Shown: one piece after another, positions 1-5,550 of the stretch
Numbering within the stretch: position 1 is the first letter of the stretch
Layout: each line of letters begins with the position of its first letter
Source: Austwickia sp040006675
GTDB lineage: Bacteria > Actinomycetota > Actinomycetes > Actinomycetales > Dermatophilaceae
DNA: 6,860 nucleotides
NCBI GenBank assembly: GCA_040006675.1
Contig: JBDTWM010000142.1
Location: forward strand, 1-6,860
Direction: 5' to 3'
Position numbers and translations under genes: made by a program
The notes under the pieces: model-generated
What the model was told of the DNA's origin: nothing
Databases searched by the model: none
The model's input: only the letters and a program-made list of their open reading frames with translations

Positions 1-1659
1 CTGGTCGAGGTTGAACAGGTCGTAGAGGCGTTGCTGGGTGGGGTCGATGTCGGTGAGTATGCGCCGGGTGCGGGGTCGGCCTTTGGCGCCGTCGTGATAG
101 AGCAGCACGGTCTCTTCGATGTCGCCTAACAGGGTCAGCAGTTCGCGCACGGACAGGTGCAGGCCGATGCGTGCGGCCTCGCGGCGCATCAGGTGGGCGG
201 CGGCCAGGGCCAGGACGCAGCAGAAGACGTGGACGCGGATCTTGGAGTCGGTCCAGGGTGGTATCGGGGAGAACGACACCACGTGAGGGTCCTTGAGTTG
301 GCGGAAGCCGAACTCGATCTCGGATTGGCAGCGGTAGCCGGCCACGATCTCGGGGATGGTCCAGTCGTCGTGATCGGTGACCAGGATCCGTTTGCCGAAG
401 ATCGATTTCTCCAGGGAACGGCGGGCCGCGGGGTCGATGCACCAGGTTAGGCGTAGGTCGGCGGTCAGGGTGGTGGTCAGGACCCGACGGATCCAGCGGG
501 GCCGGGTGATCGCCTCGATCGCGGTCTGGACGGCGGCCGGGGGTTGGCGGGTCTTGCCCCGGGCCAGGGTCGCGGCCAGTTCGTCCAGGGCCCGGATGGC
601 CTTGCCCAGGGTCTGGTCGAACCCGGCCGACTGGGCGGCGTGCAGGGTCGCCGAGTGGGTCAGGATGACTCGTCGGTCGGCTCCCAGGGCGTGGGCGCGG
701 GTGGGGTAGGCGCTTAGCCCGGCGAACCGGTCGGTGTCGATCGGGCGGTAGCGGCGGGTTGGGATCGCCAGTAGGTCGGGATGGTCGCTGGGGGGCAATG
801 AGCCGACCCAGTGCAGGGCGGCGGTGTCCAGGTGGCTGAAGTTGGCCTCGGAGTTCTGCCCTGCGTCAAAGACGACCGACAGCCCCGCCGGGTCGGCCAG
901 GGCGCCGTAGCGGGTGACCAGCTCGTCGATGACGGTGGTGAACTGGGTGATATCGGGCAGGGCGCCGGTGTAGGCGTGCGAGAGCACTGGGATGTCGCCG
1001 TCTCGGGTGACGACCAACCCAAGACCGACCAGGCGCAGGTCGGTGCGTTTCTGCTTGGCGTGGCTGCGTTGGGCGATCGGTGCCCGCTCGTTGGTCGAGT
1101 CGATGAACGTCGCGAAGTTGGTCATGTCCAACGCCAGGGCGGACTGGTCCAACCCGAACTCGGCGATCATCCGCGCGGCGATCGCCTGTTCGACCCCCGC
1201 GAGGGTGCCCTCGTCCAGGGTGTCCATCGCATCCCAGAAGTTGCGGTGCCCGCACACCGCCGGGGCGATCTTGGTGAACCGAGGCCCGGCAGTGGTGGCC
1301 CACCAGTCCGCGAAGGCCAGTTTCGAACACGGTGCCACTACCCGGTTCGCGATCGCCAACGCCAGGTAGGTGCCGACCGAGGCGCCCGCGTGAGAGCGCC
1401 GGGCACCAACCGCGTCGTCGATCGTGGCTGCGACCCCGAGCTGGGTCAGGGTCGTCCAGACCGCGGCCAGATCCCCAAATCCTTTGTGCTGCAGCCGTTG
1501 TGGCGTTTCAGCCTGGTCACCGGACAGGCGTGCCAGCACCTCCTGGCTGGTGCCGAGGTACTGCTGTTCAACGATCCGAGACTTGCCCTCTACCCGCGCC
1601 GAGGTCACCAGGTAGTAGTACGTCTGATTCCCGCGCTTCTTCCCGATGATCGATGTCAT
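1..1659 (-). CDS. IS1634-family DDE transposase, C-terminus cut by window edge
   Basis: An uninterrupted reading frame of 553 codons runs from the ATG at 1659-1657 to base 1 without a stop, so only the C-terminal end is missing. The protein starts MTSIIGKKRGNQTYYYLV. It shows the three acidic catalytic blocks of IS4-like transposases: D178 in ALDMTNF, D265 in VFDAGQNSEAN, and E449 in YRCQSEIEFGFRQLK. The last block fits the Y-(2)-R-(3)-E-(6)-K signature as Y442, E449 and K456, with Gln445 in place of the usual Arg. The block RSHAKQKRTDLRLVGLGLV before the second Asp is typical of the IS1634 group. Such enzymes cut and rejoin the ends of their own element during transposition. With 104 residues after the catalytic Glu, little should be missing. 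No internal stop or frameshift is seen, so it may be intact. There is no strong ribosome binding site: a GAGGG lies about 14 bases before the ATG. Family assignment is by motif recognition, not a search. Confidence 0.93.
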   Translation of the reverse strand, partial: MTSIIGKKRGNQTYYYLVTSARVEGKSRIVEQQYLGTSQEVLARLSGDQAETPQRLQHKGFGDLAAVWTTLTQLGVAATIDDAVGARRSHAGASVGTYLALAIANRVVAPCSKLAFADWWATTAGPRFTKIAPAVCGHRNFWDAMDTLDEGTLAGVEQAIAARMIAEFGLDQSALALDMTNFATFIDSTNERAPIAQRSHAKQKRTDLRLVGLGLVVTRDGDIPVLSHAYTGALPDITQFTTVIDELVTRYGALADPAGLSVVFDAGQNSEANFSHLDTAALHWVGSLPPSDHPDLLAIPTRRYRPIDTDRFAGLSAYPTRAHALGADRRVILTHSATLHAAQSAGFDQTLGKAIRALDELAATLARGKTRQPPAAVQTAIEAITRPRWIRRVLTTTLTADLRLTWCIDPAARRSLEKSIFGKRILVTDHDDWTIPEIVAGYRCQSEIEFGFRQLKDPHVVSFSPIPPWTDSKIRVHVFCCVLALAAAHLMRREAARIGLHLSVRELLTLLGDIEETVLLYHDGAKGRPRTRRILTDIDPTQQRLYDLFNLDQ

Positions 1660-1951
1660 ATATGGGTAATACACCCTCGGCCCGGCAAATCCACCACCAA
1701 CAGGCGTATCCACCCAGGCCACAGGCCGCACCCGGGCCACCGCCGGGTCAGTCGAAAGACCTCAAGATCAGACTAAAGCCCGAAACTCCCACTAGAAGCC
1801 AATTCTTACTCGAACCCTCTTGACGGCCCGCTCCGCCAGGTTCCAGAATGTTGTTCGAACCAGACGACTGAGTTGAAACTTGACGTATCCGGGACGGTTC
1901 GATGCAAATCACGGCAGCCATGGCAGCTGAGAAAATCACGTACCGGCCAAG
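1660..1951. other. Non-coding flank between the transposase and the small Ig-like gene; probably holds the right end of the IS
   Basis: No reading frame here looks coding on either strand. The part up to about 1745 is GC-rich and close to the transposase start, so it probably belongs to the insertion sequence. From about 1748 to 1900 the base composition becomes clearly more AT-rich, which may mark the step from the element into host DNA. The terminal inverted repeat cannot be named because the partner end lies outside the window. No convincing promoter for either flanking gene was seen. Confidence 0.5.
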
Positions 1952-2272
1952 GTGGCCACGCTCCTCGGCGCCACCGTGACAGCGAGCGCGGTCCCCGGCC
2001 CGCTGCCCGGCATGTTCACCGTGACGGTGCAGCTCAGCGACGGGCCGCTCGCGAATGCGCGCGCCCAACCAGGCTTCACGGTGCAGCTGCATTGGCAGAT
2101 CGGCGACAGCTCGTGGACACCGGTCCCGGACCACGGCGAAGTCGAGACCGGGACGATGACGACGTCCTTTAACCACGCCAGCCCAGACCCGGCCACCAGA
2201 CTTGCCCTCATCCTCGTCGACCCGGTCGGACGAGAGGCCACGCCACTGATGGTGGACGTCACGGCTGGCTGA
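1952..2272 (+). CDS. Small beta-rich, Ig-like looking hypothetical protein, possibly with a frameshifted N-terminus
   Basis: The frame encodes 106 residues from a GTG at 1952 to a TGA at 2270-2272, with third positions mostly G or C as in the neighbouring real genes. Alternating hydrophobic stretches such as MFTVTVQLSDG, FTVQLHWQIG and RLALILVDPVG, ending PLMVDVTAG, suggest a single beta-sandwich domain; this is inferred from the pattern, not from a recognised family. The start is doubtful: GTG has no good ribosome binding site. An ATG at 1902 opens another frame (MQITAAMAAEKIT) that would join this one if a single base were restored around 1930-1945. The gene may therefore be a one-base frameshift pseudogene, or simply start at GTG. 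There is no signal peptide or membrane segment. It is followed 84 bases later by a 66-residue frame on the same strand. Confidence 0.5.
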   Translation: MATLLGATVTASAVPGPLPGMFTVTVQLSDGPLANARAQPGFTVQLHWQIGDSSWTPVPDHGEVETGTMTTSFNHASPDPATRLALILVDPVGREATPLMVDVTAG

Positions 2273-2356
2273 GCGACGTGCTGTCAGCGCGCGGCGGCCG
2301 GTCGCACCGAGGCTCGATGTCACAAGTCACGCTTCAACCGAGAGGTAGGCGCACTG

Positions 2357-2557
2357 ATGGTCACGTACGCGAACGCCCGGGCAGACGTGGACTGCACGTC
2401 GAACGACGGTGTCGTCTTCGTCAGCAATGTTCGACGGGAAGAATTCACCGAAGCCGACGAGGTCTTTGCCTCCGACCAAGCCACGACGGTGCTTACGATC
2501 GATGTGCTCACCGCCCCTTTCGGAGTTTCACTTCGGCCCCTCAATTCTGCAGATTGA
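2357..2557 (+). CDS. Small hypothetical protein (66 aa) ending inside a hairpin
   Basis: ATG at 2357 to TGA at 2555-2557. A GAGAGG lies about 11 bases before the ATG, a weak but possible ribosome binding site. The first two thirds use mostly G/C third positions (MVTYANARADVDCTSN, then an acidic stretch REEFTEADEVFASDQ), while the last ten codons (GVSLRPLNSAD) do not. Those last codons and the stop lie within a perfect inverted repeat, so the original C-terminus may have been replaced or lost. I do not recognise the protein; it is acidic, with no signal peptide or membrane segment. It could be a genuine small gene in an operon with the frame upstream, or a gene remnant. Confidence 0.4.
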   Translation: MVTYANARADVDCTSNDGVVFVSNVRREEFTEADEVFASDQATTVLTIDVLTAPFGVSLRPLNSAD

Positions 2558-2565
2558 GGGGCCGA
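2533..2565 (+). terminator. Perfect 13-bp stem hairpin at the end of the 66-residue gene
   Basis: The arm TCGGCCCCTCAAT (2533-2545) is exactly repeated in reverse complement at 2553-2565, leaving a 7-base loop. The stop codon of the 66-residue frame lies in the right arm. The stem is long and GC-rich enough to end transcription, and a terminator is the simplest reading. No T-run follows on the plus strand, so this would not be a classical intrinsic terminator, although actinobacteria often lack the T-run. Confidence 0.5.
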
Positions 2566-2568
2566 CTG

Positions 2569-2597
2569 GCGCTCACTTCGCCGATCGCAGTGAGCGC
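2569..2597. repeat. Inverted repeat, perfect 9-bp stem, 11-base loop
   Basis: GCGCTCACT at 2569-2577 pairs with AGTGAGCGC at 2589-2597. It begins only three bases after the 13-bp hairpin, so the two form a tandem pair. It could be a second part of a terminator or a protein-binding dyad. Confidence 0.6.
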
Positions 2598-2651
2598 AGC
2601 AACTACCACTGAGATATCCGCTCGGACCCCGCCATCGATCCCTTCGTCTCA

Positions 2652-2673
2652 CCATTTCTGACCTGCAGAATGG
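2652..2673. repeat. Inverted repeat with one bulged base
   Basis: CCATTTCTG at 2652-2660 pairs with CAGAATGG at 2666-2673 if one T is bulged, with a 5-base loop. It is short and may be chance on its own; it is listed because it sits in a row of such repeats. Confidence 0.35.
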
Positions 2674-2702
2674 CGCCGCCAGTTCAGGCCCATCCCAGGA
2701 CC

Positions 2703-2728
2703 CCACGATGCTGGGTAATAGATCGTGG
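2703..2728. repeat. Inverted repeat, perfect 7-bp stem, 12-base loop
   Basis: CCACGAT at 2703-2709 pairs with ATCGTGG at 2722-2728. The spacing would also suit a dimeric regulator site. No known operator is recognised. Confidence 0.4.
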
Positions 2729-2770
2729 AAGTCGGACATTAACTCAGACACACCTCATGGGTCCGGTCCC

Positions 2771-2809
2771 GACTCAGCCACCCCGCATATGCGTCTGGTG
2801 TACTGAGTC
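2771..2809. promoter_or_regulatory. Nested 39-base dyad upstream of the phospholipase-like gene
   Basis: The outer arms GACTCAG (2771-2777) and CTGAGTC (2803-2809) match perfectly. Inside them CACC (2779-2782) pairs with GGTG (2797-2800), and the centre is a perfect 10-base palindrome CGCATATGCG (2784-2793). Together this gives about 16 paired positions with small bulges, ending 77 bases before the start codon. It could be an operator for a dimeric regulator or an RNA hairpin in the leader; no specific regulator can be named. Confidence 0.45.
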
Positions 2810-2874
2810 CGCGCATGTGGCATGTATCACAGCCACCGCTCGGCTCTCCTCTCAGTAGCCAGCATCTCCACCTC

Positions 2875-2880
2875 GAGGAG
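2875..2880 (+). promoter_or_regulatory. Ribosome binding site that fixes the start of the phospholipase-like gene
   Basis: GAGGAG lies 6 bases before the ATG at 2887. It decides for this start over an in-frame GTG at 2815, which has no such site and would add 24 residues unlike the family's N-terminus. Confidence 0.8.
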
Positions 2881-2886
2881 CACCTG

Positions 2887-5550
2887 ATGCCAGGACATTT
2901 CACGCACGTCTACACAGCCCGCAGGCTCGCCGAGTGGCTCGGTGAGCAAGAACAGTTCAACCCCCTTGACGCCGGTGAGCAGATCCCGGCGATCTTGGGT
3001 GGCTTGCAGGGCCTGACGCCCAAACGGTGTGGCGAGGTGATGACCACCTGGCCCATCTACACGAACATCGGCGCGATCGGACCGGACCTGTTCTTCTTCT
3101 GCCAGGACTACGGCAGCGGTCCGCTGGCGGCGTTCGAGTTCGAGGACGACCTGCTCATGCTCGCCATGGCGGTCTACTACTGGGTCGACAAGGCCAAGGA
3201 CGAGGAGTGGGAGCCGCTGCTGGTCATCCTTGCTGACGTCGACCAGACCTTTGCGCGGATCGTCCGGCTGCTCATCAAGCTCAAGAAGATCTGGGACGAC
3301 TTCGTCGCGGTCTGGTCCGCGACCATCGGCCCCATCGTCAGCACCGCGGCAGAGATCCTCGATGACCTCACCGGCGGTATCCTCTCCGCCGCCGGTGAGG
3401 CGCTCAGCGAGCTGGCGACCGCCCTCAAGCAGGTCGCCGAGGAGGAGCTGCTCACCTTCGTCGATATCTTCTCCTGGTTCTCACCGAATATGCGTGCCGG
3501 GTGGGACGAGAAGTCCTTCGTCTGGTCGGACATGCTGCACTACCGCAAGACCACCGAGATGGCTCGCAACCTTTTCCTCGAGGCCCAGCGCCAGTTCGAC
3601 ATCGACGGCGACCGTGAGAAGTTCGAGCAGTTCCAGGCGTTCGCACTCGGCTGGGTCGCGCACCTGGGCACGGATACCATCGACCACTCGTTCGTCAACG
3701 AGCAGTGCGGAGGGCCGTTCCGCACCCACTGGCAGCGCCACCACCTGGTCGAGAACCACATCGACGCGTGGAACTACCGCCAGGCGGGCGACGGCGGATC
3801 GCTGCCCCACGACGACCTCGCCGCCAACGACGTCTACCCCGACCTCTCGCGCAGTGCCTTTGTGTACGCCGTTGCGCTGGACGAGGAACACCCCAACGGC
3901 TTCCCACGGCCCACGTCTCTGCCGGAGGACCCGACGGCGGCCAAAGACGCCGTCGACCAGGACGGCTTCATGCCCGCCTGGCTGGCCGAGGGGATCACCC
4001 GAGCCCTCATCGCGACGTACCACGACGGCGTGGACGTGGAGCCGGCGAACCTCGACGGCGTGGACGTGGAGCCGGCGAACCTCGGCGGGGGCGTCTTCCA
4101 GGCCGGAATCGGTGGCGCCACGGGACTCCTCAAGGACATCCTCGACGCGGCCGGCATCTCTCTGGATCGCCCCATCGACGACGTCATCACGGCGGTGGCG
4201 CCGGAACCCGGCTTCGACGTCCCGCGAGGTTACCCGCTGCCGTGGCAGGTGCAGACGTCGTACCGCTTCATGATCTCCTTCTACCGGCTGTCCTTCTGGG
4301 GCGGCTTCGACCTGGACAAGCCCAAGAAGCCCGACTTCATCATCTGGCCGCCCGCCTCGGACATCACGGACATCACCAGCGTGCCTGATTTCAGCGGCCC
4401 GAGCAGCGGCGACCCGGTGCAGGACGTGTGCTCGGCAATCGTGTCGTTCTTCGAGTGGCTCGGCCACGAGATCGAGGCGATCGGCAAGCTCATCGGCGAC
4501 ATCATCAAGGCGATCGCCTCCCCGGGGACCTACCCGATCCGCTGGGCCTTCTATCAGCTGGCGATGTGGGCCTGGGACATCGTCAACAACACCCACGAGA
4601 TCATGGCCCACACCGGCTTCATGATCCCGCACGGCGAGCTGGTCGACTCGGGCGGGGAGCTGCGCCAACCCAACGAAATCGACCACGCGCTCATCCAGCT
4701 CGGCAACACCGTCGACCAGGCCTTCCTCCAAGCCCTCTCCGACGCGACCGACCCCTTCGGCAACCTCGACCGCGACCCGTCGCTCATCATCGAGCCGACC
4801 AACCCGCGGAACGACCTCTACCCGTTCCTGCCGGTGCGACCCACCCAAACCGGAGGAACCGACGCCGACGAGTTCCACCGTCCATGGGCCTACCCACTGT
4901 TATCGCGCCGCGCGAACAACGGCCCGCTCTATGTCACCCCGACCGAGCTCTCCGACGTACAGGCAGAGCTCGACTTCGCCGGTGTTGACCGGAATACCCA
5001 AGCGGTCATTCGCAAGGAGCTCGGAGGCCACGCAGGCACGACCATCTCTGGTCCCTACCCCACGGGCGCACTGCCACACGAGGTGTTCTTCCGCACCGAT
5101 CAGTCCGTCACCCCGGGTGAGCGGACGGCGTACGAGATCGCGGTGAGCCCGGCGGTGACCGATGCTCTGAACGAGCGATTCATCGGTCGCGCGCCGCAGA
5201 CCGACCACTCGCCGCTGGGCGATTCGATCCCGTTCAGCGCCTACCTCATGGGCCGGGTGCTCGACCCCGACGAGCCGAGTGTGCCGAACTTCAACCTCGA
5301 CGCCGACCGCGGCTACGGCTACCGCTGCTGGGACTGGATCCGCGGCGACGCGACCGGCACGAACGGACGCGGTCAGCCGTATCCCAAGCCCATGGTGGAG
5401 TCCGAGGGTGCGCCCGACTGGTACGGCGCGGCGCCGGACGAGGTCCAGGTGCCGGTCCAGCAGCGCTACCTCGAGCGGCCCGAGCTCATCCCCAGCCCAC
5501 GCGAGAGCGTCCACCCCAGCCCTGCGGCAGCACAGAAGGAGGTCCAGTGA
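2887..5550 (+). CDS. Zinc-dependent phospholipase C family protein (887 aa)
   Basis: The ATG at 2887 gives an N-terminus MPGHFTHVYTARRLAEW, as expected for this family, in which early His residues bind zinc. Likely metal ligands, by comparison with bacterial phosphatidylcholine-hydrolysing phospholipase C and alpha-toxin, are H7, D67 (IGPDLFFF), H218 (MLHYRKT), then H259, D263 and H267 (HLGTDTIDH), and H285 and E289 (HHLVE). Members hydrolyse the head-group phosphodiester of phospholipids; the substrate here is unknown. The protein is much longer than classical enzymes (about 250-400 residues). About 150 residues, many in amphipathic helices, separate D67 from H218. A second helical, Trp-rich stretch lies at about 511-570. 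Some 600 residues follow the catalytic core, of no recognised family. Residues 380-399 are a perfect 10-residue tandem duplication. No signal peptide is evident and the mature N-terminal Trp ligand of secreted enzymes is absent. The stop overlaps the start of the next gene by one base, so the two are surely one operon. Confidence 0.85.
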   Translation: MPGHFTHVYTARRLAEWLGEQEQFNPLDAGEQIPAILGGLQGLTPKRCGEVMTTWPIYTNIGAIGPDLFFFCQDYGSGPLAAFEFEDDLLMLAMAVYYWVDKAKDEEWEPLLVILADVDQTFARIVRLLIKLKKIWDDFVAVWSATIGPIVSTAAEILDDLTGGILSAAGEALSELATALKQVAEEELLTFVDIFSWFSPNMRAGWDEKSFVWSDMLHYRKTTEMARNLFLEAQRQFDIDGDREKFEQFQAFALGWVAHLGTDTIDHSFVNEQCGGPFRTHWQRHHLVENHIDAWNYRQAGDGGSLPHDDLAANDVYPDLSRSAFVYAVALDEEHPNGFPRPTSLPEDPTAAKDAVDQDGFMPAWLAEGITRALIATYHDGVDVEPANLDGVDVEPANLGGGVFQAGIGGATGLLKDILDAAGISLDRPIDDVITAVAPEPGFDVPRGYPLPWQVQTSYRFMISFYRLSFWGGFDLDKPKKPDFIIWPPASDITDITSVPDFSGPSSGDPVQDVCSAIVSFFEWLGHEIEAIGKLIGDIIKAIASPGTYPIRWAFYQLAMWAWDIVNNTHEIMAHTGFMIPHGELVDSGGELRQPNEIDHALIQLGNTVDQAFLQALSDATDPFGNLDRDPSLIIEPTNPRNDLYPFLPVRPTQTGGTDADEFHRPWAYPLLSRRANNGPLYVTPTELSDVQAELDFAGVDRNTQAVIRKELGGHAGTTISGPYPTGALPHEVFFRTDQSVTPGERTAYEIAVSPAVTDALNERFIGRAPQTDHSPLGDSIPFSAYLMGRVLDPDEPSVPNFNLDADRGYGYRCWDWIRGDATGTNGRGQPYPKPMVESEGAPDWYGAAPDEVQVPVQQRYLERPELIPSPRESVHPSPAAAQKEVQ
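4024..4083 (+). repeat. Perfect in-frame 30-bp tandem duplication inside the phospholipase-like gene
   Basis: Two identical 30-base units, 4024-4053 and 4054-4083, encode DGVDVEPANL twice (residues 380-399). Complete identity at the DNA level, including third positions, points to a recent slippage or duplication event. It falls after the metal-binding core, in an acidic, probably exposed linker. Confidence 0.95.
5536..5542 (+). promoter_or_regulatory. Full-consensus ribosome binding site of the CARDB-like gene
   Basis: AAGGAGG lies 7 bases before the ATG at 5550, inside the last codons of the upstream gene. It favours the ATG over the overlapping GTG at 5547 and indicates strong, coupled translation of the second gene. 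Confidence 0.85.

Larger units (their letters stand above)
2558..2886. other. Intergenic leader of the phospholipase-like gene, rich in inverted repeats
   Basis: This stretch has no supportable gene and is less GC-rich than the genes around it. It holds four inverted repeats in series (2569-2597, 2652-2673, 2703-2728, 2771-2809) and then the ribosome binding site of the next gene. A promoter for the downstream pair is expected here, but no -35/-10 pair was clear enough to annotate. Confidence 0.6.

Noticed and set aside
811..1776. Plus-strand open frame of 321 codons over the transposase
   Set aside because: The minus-strand frame carries all transposase motifs; this frame is its shadow and has no family features.
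1748..2323. Minus-strand open frame of 191 codons across the IS flank and the small Ig-like gene
   Set aside because: Its residues look random and Arg/Ser/Gly-rich, it has no start signals, and it crosses what looks like a mobile-element boundary.
2278..2661. Plus-strand open frame of 127 codons overlapping the 66-residue gene
   Set aside because: It is Arg/His-rich, runs through two hairpins, and its codon positions do not show the G/C third-position preference of the frame starting at 2357.
2533..2809. CRISPR array or attachment site
   Set aside because: The inverted repeats differ from each other, so there is no repeated unit with spacers, and no tRNA or integrase is present.
2815..2886. 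GTG at 2815 as the start of the phospholipase-like gene
   Set aside because: It has no ribosome binding site and adds a 24-residue tail unlike the family; the ATG at 2887 has GAGGAG at the right distance and the conserved early His residues.
3300..3490. Transmembrane segments in the phospholipase-like protein
   Set aside because: The hydrophobic stretches contain regularly spaced Asp, Glu and Lys, which fits amphipathic helices better than membrane-spanning ones.
3481..4878. Long minus-strand open frame (about 465 codons) opposite the phospholipase-like gene
   Set aside because: It is a mirror of a strongly biased GC-rich gene. Its protein is low-complexity, rich in Val, Asp, Arg and Glu, with no recognisable motif, while the plus strand carries the metal-binding motifs and a good ribosome binding site.
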